Shown here: one piece after another, positions 36,168 through 45,044 of the stretch
Numbering within the stretch: the stretch's first letter is position 1
Layout of the letters: every line of letters starts with the position of its first letter
Origin: Lascolabacillus massiliensis
Lineage (GTDB): Bacteria; Bacteroidota; Bacteroidia; Bacteroidales; Dysgonomonadaceae
Assembly (NCBI RefSeq): GCF_001282625.1
Contig: NZ_CTEJ01000001.1
Coordinates: forward strand, 806,001 to 870,000
Reading direction: 5' to 3'
Length of the DNA: 64,000 nt
Made by a program: the position numbers and the translations under genes
Notes under the pieces: generated by a model
What the model was told of the DNA's origin: nothing
The model's input: the letters and a program-made list of their open reading frames with translations, nothing else
Databases searched by the model: none

Positions 36168-36776
36168 ATGAAAAAAATCAAATTAATGCTGGTACTAGCA
36201 TTGTTTGCAATGGTAACAGCTGTAAGTGCTCAGGTGAGTTTAGGTGTTAAAGGTGGAATTAATATGTCCAACTTATATGGAGATGAACTGGATAATGAAA
36301 ATGTGAAAATTGGGTTTAATGTTGGCTTATTAGCTGACATCGACTTCTCTTTCAATTCGGCAATTCAAACTGGTTTGTTTTTTACTACAAAAGGGTATAA
36401 GTATGATTCAGGAAATTTAGACTATACAGAAAACCTTATGTATATACAGCTGCCTGTTCATTATGCATATAAAATTGATGTTACTCCCGGAACAAGAGTT
36501 GTGTTTCATGCAGGACCTTATGCTGCATATGGAGTTGGTGGAAGTAGAAAACTGGATGCAGGAGAATTAGGTTCATTGGAAGTAGATAAAATATTTGGTG
36601 ATGGAATGTCACAATACAAACCTTTTGATGCAGGACTTGGCCTTGGTGTTGGAGCTGAATTCGGACCAATTCTAGTAGACTTAGGATGGGATATGGGATT
36701 GGTAAATATTTCGAATACCAGTAATGGAAACGTGAAAAATCAAAACGCCTACCTATCTGTTGGATACAAATTCTAA
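36168..36776 (+). CDS. Outer-membrane beta-barrel protein, PorT-like
   Basis: The 202-residue protein has a signal peptide (about 1-21, AMVTAVSAQ). The mature part has alternating strands typical of the PF13568/PorT-like family: SLGVKGGINMSNLYGD at the start, NVGLLADIDFSFNSAIQTGLFFTTKG split across two strands, YIQLPVHYAYK, and a last strand ending in Phe (YLSVGYKF) for barrel assembly. It would be an eight-stranded outer-membrane barrel. The function is unknown; many Bacteroidetes have several. It stands alone, with its own terminator. Confidence 0.9.
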   Translation: MKKIKLMLVLALFAMVTAVSAQVSLGVKGGINMSNLYGDELDNENVKIGFNVGLLADIDFSFNSAIQTGLFFTTKGYKYDSGNLDYTENLMYIQLPVHYAYKIDVTPGTRVVFHAGPYAAYGVGGSRKLDAGELGSLEVDKIFGDGMSQYKPFDAGLGLGVGAEFGPILVDLGWDMGLVNISNTSNGNVKNQNAYLSVGYKF

Positions 36777-36797
36777 TTTATAAGATATTTTAGAGAG

Positions 36798-36826
36798 CCT
36801 GCATAAATAATTATGCAGGTTTTTTT
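36798..36826 (+). terminator. Terminator after the outer-membrane barrel gene
   Basis: A nine-base-pair perfect stem CCTGCATAA/TTATGCAGG with an ATAA loop is followed by seven T. Confidence 0.93.
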
Positions 36827-36980
36827 GTGCTTGTAAGTTTACTTATAATGTAAACTTGACTTTTATTTAGTTCTTTACTGACTCTTATCTGCTTCTTATA
36901 TTCCTTATATAAGTTAGGTTTATGTAAGAGTAAAACAAGAATGTTGAGAAGTCTTTTTATGGTAAATACCTTATTAATAT

Positions 36981-37006
36981 TTAATTGTTATATTTGCAAC
37001 AATTAA
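36981..37006 (+). promoter_or_regulatory. -7 box inside a perfect inverted repeat upstream of the GH9 gene
   Basis: TTAATTGTT (36981-36989) and AACAATTAA (36998-37006) are exact inverted copies. They flank and partly overlap a TATATTTG -7 box (36989-36996), about 48 bases before the GH9 start. The arms can be lengthened with one base slip. A dimeric regulator binding here would cover the promoter. The rest of the 267-base gap (36777-37043) is AT-rich and holds only the terminator at 36798-36826. Confidence 0.5.
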
Positions 37007-37043
37007 TATAGTAGTTTAATATAGATTCTAAACTCTACTTTGT

Positions 37044-38834
37044 ATGAAAAATATATCTATTACCTTATTCTTTTCAATTATAACAACAGTTTTATTTTCT
37101 CAAAACAGCTGGATCCGTGTTAATCAGATTGGATATCTCGAAAACGACATTAAAGTTGCAGTCTTCATCAGCAAATCAGATGTCACCCAAAAATCATTTG
37201 AACTTGTTGATTACAGCACAAATGAGATTGTATACAAAGGAACAAAAGTTAGAAATACTGGTAAAACCTGGGGTTTCGATTCTTCGGCCAGACTCGATTT
37301 TACGGAATTTACTAAACCGGGTAAGTATTTTGTCAGAATTAATAATATCCAATCTGTTCCATTCCGAATTGGTGATGATATATATGCTGATGCATCAGAG
37401 ATTCCTCTGAAATATATGCGTCAGCAAAGATGTGGTTACAATCCATTTTTAAAAGACTCCTGTCATGTTCATGATGGTATTACAGTTGGTGACCCTAAAG
37501 GTGAAAGGAATGGTTTATATTACAATACCATAGGTGGATGGCATGATGCATCAGATTACCTGCAATATGTAGCAACAACAGCTAATGCTGTTTACCAGAT
37601 GCTTTTTGCCTACTCCAAATATCCTGACACATTTGGTGACTATCACGATGCAAATGGTGATGAGGGGGCCAATGGAATTCCAGATATTCTGGATGAGGCA
37701 AAGTGGGGATTAGACTGGCTGGTGAAGATGAATCCAGATTCTGATACTTACTTCAATCAGCTTGCTGACGACAGGGATCATATTGGTTTTACAATACCAA
37801 GTGAGCAGATGGCCGATTATGGTTGGGGTCCCGGAAAGGAGAGAGCTATCTACTTTGTTAGTCCTGAGCCACAGGGATTGTTTAATTATAAAAACAGGAG
37901 TACAGGTATGGCTTCAACATTAGGGAAGTACTCCTCCTCATTTTCTTTAGGTGCAGAGATTCTGGCTGAATATTATCCGGAATTCTCAGAACTGCTGAAA
38001 CAGAAATCCCTTGATGCGTATAACAATGGTGCTGCTAATCCTGGGGTAAGTCAGACTGCTCCCGGTGGTGCTCCCTATTTTTATGAAGAGGACAACTGGG
38101 TTGATGATATGGAGCTTGCTGCATCAGAACTTTTCAAAGCTACGGGAGAAAATAAATATCTTACCGATGCAATAAATTATGGTCGCAAGGAACCTGTAAC
38201 ACCATGGATGGGCGCTGATTCTGCCCGTCACTATCAATGGTATCCTTTTATTAATATGGGTCACTATCAGATTGCGGCTCAAGACACAGATAAGAAAGCC
38301 AGCAGTGAATTTATCCGCAATATGAAGAGTGGTATACAGCGTGTTATGGACAGAGCGGAAGGAAATGCTTTTATGAATGGCATTCCTTTTATATGGTGCT
38401 CAAATAACCTGACTCTTGCTTTCATTACTCAGTGCAGGTTGTATAACGAACTAACAGGTGATGATACATATCTTGAAATTGAAACTGCTATGCGTGACTG
38501 GCTGCTAGGATGCAATCCATGGGGTACATCGATGATTGTTGGATATCCTGAAAATGGGGATTATCCTGTAGATACTCATTCAGCATTCACAAAACTTAAA
38601 GGTTATCCTATAACTGGGGGTATTGTTGACGGACCAATTTACAGTTCTATTTTTGGTAGTCTGAAAGGTATTTATCTTGCAAATGATGATCAATATGCCG
38701 AGTTTCAGTCAGACCATGTTGTATATCACGATGATTTTGCTGATTATTCGACCAACGAACCCACTATGGATGGTACAGCATGTATGACCTATTATTTTGG
38801 CTATCTGGCATCGCATGCAAAAAAAAAAGATTAG
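37044..38834 (+). CDS. Glycoside hydrolase family 9 (endoglucanase-type) with N-terminal Ig-like domain
   Basis: The 596-residue exported enzyme has a signal peptide (about 1-19) and a CelD_N-type Ig-like domain (about 22-110, WIRVNQIGYLENDIKVAVF). The GH9 (alpha/alpha)6 barrel follows. The catalytic base is in GGWHDASDYLQY (about 168-179), NGIPDILDEAKWGLDWLVKM is typical, and the acid Glu is near residue 572 in STNEPTMDGTA. GH9 enzymes cut beta-1,4-glucans or related beta-glucans/glucosaminides. The stop follows a run of ten A after only GAT. A -1 shift there would join it to the deacetylase frame as a protein of about 842 residues, so the boundary may not be real. Confidence 0.93.
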   Translation: MKNISITLFFSIITTVLFSQNSWIRVNQIGYLENDIKVAVFISKSDVTQKSFELVDYSTNEIVYKGTKVRNTGKTWGFDSSARLDFTEFTKPGKYFVRINNIQSVPFRIGDDIYADASEIPLKYMRQQRCGYNPFLKDSCHVHDGITVGDPKGERNGLYYNTIGGWHDASDYLQYVATTANAVYQMLFAYSKYPDTFGDYHDANGDEGANGIPDILDEAKWGLDWLVKMNPDSDTYFNQLADDRDHIGFTIPSEQMADYGWGPGKERAIYFVSPEPQGLFNYKNRSTGMASTLGKYSSSFSLGAEILAEYYPEFSELLKQKSLDAYNNGAANPGVSQTAPGGAPYFYEEDNWVDDMELAASELFKATGENKYLTDAINYGRKEPVTPWMGADSARHYQWYPFINMGHYQIAAQDTDKKASSEFIRNMKSGIQRVMDRAEGNAFMNGIPFIWCSNNLTLAFITQCRLYNELTGDDTYLEIETAMRDWLLGCNPWGTSMIVGYPENGDYPVDTHSAFTKLKGYPITGGIVDGPIYSSIFGSLKGIYLANDDQYAEFQSDHVVYHDDFADYSTNEPTMDGTACMTYYFGYLASHAKKKD

Positions 38835-39571
38835 TTGAAAACGTTAGTCCTTGTAATGCAGTAACCTTAGTTGAGGGCGGAATAATCCGAGGTAATAGAA
38901 ATATAAAAAACCTTTCACTCGTTTTTACAGGACATGAATTTGCTGATGGTGCAGAAACAATAATGACTGTTTTAAAGAGACATGACATTAAAGGCACTTT
39001 CTTTCTTACTGGTGAATTTTATAGGTTGTATCCAGAAATCTCCCGAAAACTTCAGAAGTTTGGACACTATATGGCACCTCACTCAGACAAACATCTGCTT
39101 TATGCCGATTGGACAAAGCGTGATTCAACATTAGTAACACGTGAAGAGTTTGAGAGTGATTTGAAAGATAACTATTTAGCAATGCAGAGCATTGGGTTGT
39201 CGATTGAGTCGCCTAGATATTTTATGCCTCCTTATGAATGGTATAACAAAGAAATAAGTGAATGGGCTGGAAAAATGGGAGTAGTGGTAGTTAATTTTAC
39301 TCCCGGTACAACATCTAATGCTGATTATACCACACCTGATATGAATAACTATATGTCATCTGAAACAATCTATAATAATATTTTGAAATATGAAGAAAAG
39401 GATGAAAATGGGCTTAGTGGTTTTATACTTTTGATTCATATTGGTACAGATCCGAAGAGAATGGATAAACTATATGATCGTATGGATGATCTGATAATCG
39501 AAATTAAAAAGAGAGGTTATGATTTTGTCAGAATTGATGATCTGCTTGGGAAGACAGACTCAAATAAATAA
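38780..39571 (+). CDS. NodB-type polysaccharide deacetylase (CE4-like), probably frameshifted C-terminal domain of the GH9 gene
   Basis: This frame has a NodB-like domain of about 200 residues. Motif 1 is an unusual VFTGHEFADGAETI, motif 2 is a regular HSDKH, motif 3 is RYFMPPYEWYN, and motif 5 is LLIHIGTD. The nominal ATG at 38780 is inside the GH9 coding region, giving 55 bases of overlap, and no good start, signal peptide or ribosome site precedes the domain. The frame is entered naturally by a -1 slip at A10 (38819-38828). I read it as a former or still expressed C-terminal domain of the GH9 enzyme. The likely role is N- or O-deacetylation of the glycan cleaved by GH9. Confidence 0.75.
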   Translation: MYDLLFWLSGIACKKKRLVENVSPCNAVTLVEGGIIRGNRNIKNLSLVFTGHEFADGAETIMTVLKRHDIKGTFFLTGEFYRLYPEISRKLQKFGHYMAPHSDKHLLYADWTKRDSTLVTREEFESDLKDNYLAMQSIGLSIESPRYFMPPYEWYNKEISEWAGKMGVVVVNFTPGTTSNADYTTPDMNNYMSSETIYNNILKYEEKDENGLSGFILLIHIGTDPKRMDKLYDRMDDLIIEIKKRGYDFVRIDDLLGKTDSNK

Positions 39572-39649
39572 AATTGAATATAATTGTTTTATTATCATGT
39601 AAATAGCTGATATTTAAAGTTGTCTAAAATCAATTCAAAATTTGAAAAT

Positions 39650-41089
39650 ATGTTGAGAATATTATATACAACATTTATATTTTCCATAAGCTGTCTGGTT
39701 TACTCTCAGCAGAATGTGCAAAATGTAGTAAATAATCCATTATTGAGACATGCATCAGTAGGAATCTCTGTAGTTGATATTACAACAGGTAAAAGCATAG
39801 TTTCTCATAATGCAGAGAAATCACTAACTCCTGCTTCGGTATTAAAACTGGTTACAACAGCTACTGCATTAGAGACACTGGGTGATAACTACAGATATAG
39901 TACAGAAGTAGCTCTTGATGTTGATGATCCTTCACGAATTTTGGTAATTGGGTCCGGTGACCCTACATTAGGTAGTGAGGTATTTAGTGAAAATCGTTAT
40001 GGTTTCTTTATAAATAGCGTACAGTTGTTGAGTAAAACTCTTTCGAAAAATCAAAACTATTCACTGTATATCGTAGATGATCTGTTTGGTTATGAGGGTG
40101 TTTCATCTGAATGGACATGGATTGATATTGGTAATTATTATGCATCCGGCACATATGGAATAAGTATATTTGACAATAGTTACCGCCTGTTTTTTAATAC
40201 AGTTGATAAAAATAGTTGTCCGGTTATCTTGAGAACAGAACCTGTAATTAAAAGACTAACTTTTAATAATGAACTTAAACTTAACAATACTGGTCGCGAC
40301 AACGGATATATTTATGGTGCCCCTTTCTCATACGAAAGAACTTTAAGAGGAGATATTCCTGCCGGTAGAACATCATTTAGCATAAAAGGCGATATCCCGG
40401 ATCCGGGGATGCTTTTAGGAGAGATCTTAGCTGATTATCTAAATAAGGCAGGTTATAAAGTCAACAATGTTGAAACGGCAAGGGAGGATTATTTAAAAAG
40501 ACTCTGTTCACCAAAGAAAACGTACTCCTATTATAGAGTAGGGCAGTCGATATTTACCCAATTATCCCATCCCTTGTATGAAATTGTAAGAGAGGTTAAT
40601 GTTGAGAGCAACAACCACTATGCTGAACATCTTATAAGAACAATTGGAAGAAACGATGTTAAAGATATTAATGAGAATGCATTGGATGCAGGCATTAAAG
40701 TTACAGCTGAATACTGGAAAAGTAAAGGAGTAGAAATCTCATCTTTATTAATGCACGATGGCAGCGGTCTTGCACCACAAAATTTTGTAAGTCCAAAATT
40801 CCTTACGGATATTCTTACATATATGCATAATGACAGCAGGTACAGTGAAGCATTTATCAGTTCATTGCCAAAAGCGGGTCAGGAGGGAACATTACGTAAC
40901 TTTATGCGTAATACAAAGTACAGTGGAAAAATAATTGCAAAGAGTGGCAGCATTGGTGGAGTACAGTGTTATGCCGGTTATTTAATTGATGGCAATAAAA
41001 AGTATGCTTTTGCGGTAATGGTAAACAAGTTTAATACAACTAATACACAAGTCAGAGGAATAATTGAGCAATTCTTATTGAGTTTATAG
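39650..41089 (+). CDS. dacB: D-alanyl-D-alanine carboxypeptidase/endopeptidase, PBP4 type (S13)
   Basis: This periplasmic penicillin-binding protein trims or cuts cross-links in peptidoglycan. I prefer the ATG at 39650, which opens a signal peptide (MLRILYTTFIFSIS..VYSQ), over a TTG 30 bases upstream; this gives 479 residues. The active-site motifs are SxxK in TPASVLKLVTTATALE, SxN in VESNNHYAEHLI, and KSG in IIAKSGSIGG. The S13 insert domain lies between the first two. It follows the GH9/deacetylase pair by 78 bases. Confidence 0.93.
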   Translation: MLRILYTTFIFSISCLVYSQQNVQNVVNNPLLRHASVGISVVDITTGKSIVSHNAEKSLTPASVLKLVTTATALETLGDNYRYSTEVALDVDDPSRILVIGSGDPTLGSEVFSENRYGFFINSVQLLSKTLSKNQNYSLYIVDDLFGYEGVSSEWTWIDIGNYYASGTYGISIFDNSYRLFFNTVDKNSCPVILRTEPVIKRLTFNNELKLNNTGRDNGYIYGAPFSYERTLRGDIPAGRTSFSIKGDIPDPGMLLGEILADYLNKAGYKVNNVETAREDYLKRLCSPKKTYSYYRVGQSIFTQLSHPLYEIVREVNVESNNHYAEHLIRTIGRNDVKDINENALDAGIKVTAEYWKSKGVEISSLLMHDGSGLAPQNFVSPKFLTDILTYMHNDSRYSEAFISSLPKAGQEGTLRNFMRNTKYSGKIIAKSGSIGGVQCYAGYLIDGNKKYAFAVMVNKFNTTNTQVRGIIEQFLLSL

Positions 41090-41132
41090 ATCTTTATTCA
41101 ATAGTTTTGAGTACTGAGTAACTGATCACAAT

Positions 41133-41167
41133 AAAAAAGGAAACTCTTTTTGGAGTTTCCTTTTTTG
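41133..41167. terminator. Bidirectional terminator between dacB and the FKBP gene
   Basis: GGAAACTC (41139-41146) and GAGTTTCC (41153-41160) form a stem flanked by A6 and T6, so both strands have a T tail. It serves the convergent genes on either side. Confidence 0.92.
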
Positions 41168-41173
41168 TTTGAG

Positions 41174-41716
41174 TTATTCAACTATTTCAACCAGTTCAAT
41201 TTCGAATACAAGAGTCGTATATCCTGGGATATTTCCTTTACCGGTCACACCATAAGCAAGTCTCCAGGGCATCCATACTTCCCATTTATCACCTACTTTC
41301 ATATGTTGTAATGCAGTTGAGAAACCATCAACAACCCCGTTCACACTGAAACTTCTGGGAACATCATTCTTTGAAGTAGTATCGAATACAACTTTGTTGA
41401 TGATTACATTGCCTTTGTCATCATTGTATTTGTCAGGTTTTGTCCAATCAGATTTATACCAACCAGTGTAACGTACTTTTACTACATCTGTAAATATGGG
41501 TGAGACCTCACCTTCACCAGACTCAATCACCTTATACATTATAAATCCAATACCTGAAGTGGAGTTAATCTTAGAGTATTCAGAGTTAGAAGATATTTTA
41601 GAGAACTGAGCTTCGTTATCGAGTTTCCACTTTTCATCAAATGTTTCTTCTTCATTGCATGAAGAAAACAAAATGAATGCAAAAAGGCTGAGGAGTAATG
41701 ATAGTTTTAGTTTCAT
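41174..41716 (-). CDS. FKBP-type peptidyl-prolyl isomerase, lipoprotein
   Basis: The 180-residue lipoprotein has the signal LFSSCNEEE (Cys at residue 20). The FKBP domain lies in the C-terminal half: KVRYTGWYKS, VFDTTSKND, GVVDGFSTALQHMKVGDKWEVWMPWRLAYG, and TTLVFEIELVEI. The usual Phe/Tyr/Trp pocket residues are present. It would help fold exported proteins. It lies 19 bases after the glyS stop, on the same strand. Confidence 0.92.
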   Translation of the reverse strand: MKLKLSLLLSLFAFILFSSCNEEETFDEKWKLDNEAQFSKISSNSEYSKINSTSGIGFIMYKVIESGEGEVSPIFTDVVKVRYTGWYKSDWTKPDKYNDDKGNVIINKVVFDTTSKNDVPRSFSVNGVVDGFSTALQHMKVGDKWEVWMPWRLAYGVTGKGNIPGYTTLVFEIELVEIVE

Positions 41717-41735
41717 TGTTGTGGTTTTATAATCT

Positions 41736-43283
41736 TTATACTGAAAGTTTTTTCAATAGATTTTTCAAATCAGTCTTTTGTGCAATAATGTTTTGAAGAG
41801 AGTCGATAGCAACCCTTTCCTGCTCCATTGAGTCGCGGTAACGCACAGTAACAGTGTTATCCTCCAGTGTCTGATGGTCGATAGTTGCACAGAATGGTGT
41901 GCCTATTGCATCATGACGGCGGTAACGTTTACCAATACTGTCTTTTTCGTCGTACTGACAAGAGAAACTGAATTTAAGATCATCCATAATTTCACGAGCT
42001 TTCTCAGGCAGTCCATCCTTTCTTACTAATGGCAAAATTGCCAGCTTCACAGGAGCTAACTCAGCAGGAAATTTCATCATTACACGAGTTTCACCATTTT
42101 CAAGTGTCTCTTCGCAATATGAACCTGCTAGAATAGAAAGGAACATACGGTCGACACCGATTGATGTTTCAACCACATATGGAGTGTATGATTTATTAAG
42201 TTCAGGATCGAAGTATTGCATTTTTTTGCCTGAGAATTTCTCATGTTGACTAAGGTCGAAGTCTGTACGTGAGTGAATTCCTTCTACTTCTTTGAAGCCA
42301 AACGGCATTTCGAACTCAATATCTGTAGCCGCATTGGCGTAGTGTGCAAGCTTATCATGATCATGAAAGCGATATTTATCAGCACCAAATCCAAGTGCCT
42401 GATGCCATTCCATTCTTAATTTCTTCCAATGTTCGAACCATTTTAATTCTTCTCCCGGAACAACAAAGAACTGCATCTCCATCTGTTCGAATTCACGCAT
42501 ACGGAAGATGAACTGACGTGCTACTATCTCGTTGCGGAAGGCTTTTCCAATCTGTGCAATACCAAATGGAACCTTCATACGACCTGTTTTCTGAACGTTA
42601 AGGAAGTTAACAAAGATACCCTGGGCAGATTCGGGTCGAAGGTAAACCTTCATTGCACCATCAGAGGTTGCTCCCATTTCTGTAGAAAACATCAAATTGA
42701 ACTGTCTTACCTCTGTCCAGTTTCTTGTACCGCTTATAGGGCAAGCTATCTCACAATCCAGGATAATCTGACGCAAATCCTCGAGATTGTTATCATTAAG
42801 AGCTTTTGCAAAGCGAGAATGAACCTCATCACGTTTCTGACGATTTTCCAGAACACGAGGATTGGTCTCCCTGAACATCTGCTCGTCGAAAGAGTCTCCG
42901 AAACGTTTTGCAGCTTTCTGAACCTCTTTTTCAATCTTATCATCCAGTTTAGCCAGGTGATCTTCAATCAATACATCGGCACGGTAACGCTTTTTACTGT
43001 CTTTGTTGTCGATCAGCGGGTCATTAAAAGCGTCCACATGTCCTGAAGCTTTCCATATTGTTGGATGCATAAAAATTGCAGAGTCTATACCAACAACATT
43101 CTCATGCAGCAGAACCATACTGTCCCACCAATATTTTTTTAAGTTGTTTTTTAATTCAACGCCATTCTGACCATAGTCATATACCGCGCTTAATCCATCA
43201 TAAATTTCACTTGAAGGGAAAACAAACCCATACTCTTTACTGTGTGATATTATTTTCTTAAATACCTCTTCCTGTAGTGCCAT
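41736..43283 (-). CDS. glyS: Glycyl-tRNA synthetase, homodimeric class II type
   Basis: The 515-residue protein is of the archaeal/eukaryotic single-chain type (alpha2), common in Bacteroidetes, rather than the alpha2beta2 type. It has YGFVFPSSEIYDGLSAVYDYGQNG near the N-terminus (split over two strands) and MHPTIWKASGHVDAFNDPL. Class II motif 2 is present (PFGIAQIGKAFRNEI..FIFRMREFEQME), as is motif 3 (VVETSIGVDRM). The anticodon-binding domain is at the C-terminus. The start chosen gives a normal N-terminus. Confidence 0.96.
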   Translation of the reverse strand: MALQEEVFKKIISHSKEYGFVFPSSEIYDGLSAVYDYGQNGVELKNNLKKYWWDSMVLLHENVVGIDSAIFMHPTIWKASGHVDAFNDPLIDNKDSKKRYRADVLIEDHLAKLDDKIEKEVQKAAKRFGDSFDEQMFRETNPRVLENRQKRDEVHSRFAKALNDNNLEDLRQIILDCEIACPISGTRNWTEVRQFNLMFSTEMGATSDGAMKVYLRPESAQGIFVNFLNVQKTGRMKVPFGIAQIGKAFRNEIVARQFIFRMREFEQMEMQFFVVPGEELKWFEHWKKLRMEWHQALGFGADKYRFHDHDKLAHYANAATDIEFEMPFGFKEVEGIHSRTDFDLSQHEKFSGKKMQYFDPELNKSYTPYVVETSIGVDRMFLSILAGSYCEETLENGETRVMMKFPAELAPVKLAILPLVRKDGLPEKAREIMDDLKFSFSCQYDEKDSIGKRYRRHDAIGTPFCATIDHQTLEDNTVTVRYRDSMEQERVAIDSLQNIIAQKTDLKNLLKKLSV

Positions 43284-43404
43284 GTGTAATAATTATCTGA
43301 TTCAACATACAAAGTAAAGGGTTTTTTTCGATATTTTGACAATCATTCTTCTTAAAGATAAATAATTGACTCCCTTTCAGGTTATGTCTTAGCGGAAAAA
43401 TCAG

Positions 43405-43412
43405 TACTTTTG
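43405..43412 (+). promoter_or_regulatory. Candidate -7 box for the flippase gene
   Basis: TACTTTTG fits TAnnTTTG and lies 49 bases before the ATG at 43462. No clear -33 element is present at the right distance. Confidence 0.35.
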
Positions 43413-43461
43413 TAGCTATATATGACTATCGGTCTTCTAATCTCAGAATAACAGTGTTTAT

Positions 43462-44976
43462 ATGTCTGGCGGAATGAAAAATTTGGCTAAGGAAACCATT
43501 TTCTATGGTGTTGGAAGTGTACTGCCTAAACTCCTTAGCTGGCTGCTTTCTCTTTATTGGGCATTCGTGTTGCCAAGAATTTCCGATATTGGAGTATTAA
43601 CTAACTTCTATGCATGGGTGGCTCTGCTGCAGGTGACTCTTACATATGGGATGGAAACCGGCTACTTCAGGTTTGCCAATAAAGAGAAGGACCCAGAAAA
43701 GGTTTTTTCAACAACTTTTATCAGCATATTATCTACTACACTGATATTCTTTGTTATATCTCTGTTTTTCTTAGAACCTGCAGCGTTTGTATTAGGAGGT
43801 ACAGAAATGAAACCTCATTGGCTGCTCTTACTGATTACCATTCTTTGTATAGATGTTATAGGGACCATTCCTTTTGCCAAATTAAGATTTAAGAAAAGAC
43901 CTATTCGTTTTGCTACGATCAAGATATTAAATGTTGTCTTGACTATACTTTTCAACCTTTTCTTTTTTCTTGCTTGTCCATGGCTTCAATCAAAATTTCC
44001 GGGTGCATTCTCATGGTTTGACATAAATAATGGGGTAGACTATATACTTATTTCGAACCTGTCAGCATCTGTAATACAGTTTTTAATGGTTTCACCTGAG
44101 CTGAGAATTAAGTTCATTTTTGATAAGCAGTTATTACAACAGATGCTTAAGTACTCTTTTCCGATACTTATTTTGGGAATTGCAGGAATACTGAATCAGA
44201 CCGTAGATAAGATTGTTTTTCCATGGTTTTATCCGAATAATGATTTTGCATTTACCGAACTGGGGATATATGGACAGAATTTTAAGATTGCAGTTATCAT
44301 GGTGATGTTTACTCAGGCATTTCGCTATGCTTTTGAACCATTTATTTTTGCGAGAAACAGGGGGAGCTATGATGATAAGCAGTCGTTTAGCGACGCCACA
44401 AAGTATTTTATTATATTCGGTTTACTAATATTTTTAGTTACAATTGGCTTTATTGACATTATTAAATTTCTACTTCCAATAAAGTATCATGTTGGATTAA
44501 AGGTGGTTCCTATTGTACTTATGGGGGAACTGTTTTTTGGTATTTATTTTAATTTGTCGTTGTGGTATAAGTTGACAGATCAAACTAAATGGGGTGCGTA
44601 TATCTCTATATTCGGCTTTATCTTAACCATTGCAATAAATATTATATTTATACCAGCTTACAGTTATATGGCTTGTGCATGGGCATCCTTTTTTGCCAAC
44701 TTTATAATGATGGTGATCTCATATTTTATGGGTCAGAAAAACTATCCTATACCATATAACTTGAAATCGGCCGGATTTTTCTTTATGTTGTCAATGTTAT
44801 TATTTGCAGGGATTACCGTTTCCTACGCTTGTGTTGACAATCTTTGGGTCAGACTCTCTATTAGTACAGCTTTAATATTATTATATCTGCTTGTGGTAAT
44901 AAAAAAAGAGCTGCCATTGACAGAATGGCCGGTGATTGGGAACTACTTAAAAAAGAATAATCCAACTGATATTTAA
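43462..44976 (+). CDS. Polysaccharide flippase, MOP/Wzx-like
   Basis: The 504-residue integral membrane protein has about 14 hydrophobic segments and the polysaccharide-synthesis/MATE-fold pattern. The N-terminus reads LAKETIFYGVGSVLPKLLSWLL, followed by GMETGYFRFANKEKDPEKVF and, in the middle, QTVDKIVFPWFYP. It would flip undecaprenyl-linked oligosaccharide across the inner membrane. No glycosyltransferase genes surround it. In Bacteroidetes this lone copy between glyS and the S46 peptidase may serve lipid-linked glycan or cell-wall export. The substrate is unknown. Confidence 0.88.
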   Translation: MSGGMKNLAKETIFYGVGSVLPKLLSWLLSLYWAFVLPRISDIGVLTNFYAWVALLQVTLTYGMETGYFRFANKEKDPEKVFSTTFISILSTTLIFFVISLFFLEPAAFVLGGTEMKPHWLLLLITILCIDVIGTIPFAKLRFKKRPIRFATIKILNVVLTILFNLFFFLACPWLQSKFPGAFSWFDINNGVDYILISNLSASVIQFLMVSPELRIKFIFDKQLLQQMLKYSFPILILGIAGILNQTVDKIVFPWFYPNNDFAFTELGIYGQNFKIAVIMVMFTQAFRYAFEPFIFARNRGSYDDKQSFSDATKYFIIFGLLIFLVTIGFIDIIKFLLPIKYHVGLKVVPIVLMGELFFGIYFNLSLWYKLTDQTKWGAYISIFGFILTIAINIIFIPAYSYMACAWASFFANFIMMVISYFMGQKNYPIPYNLKSAGFFFMLSMLLFAGITVSYACVDNLWVRLSISTALILLYLLVVIKKELPLTEWPVIGNYLKKNNPTDI

Positions 44977-45044
44977 TCAAGTGGTTGATATAAAATAATA
45001 TAGTATTAAAATTTACAATATAATTAATGAATTAGGAATCAATT

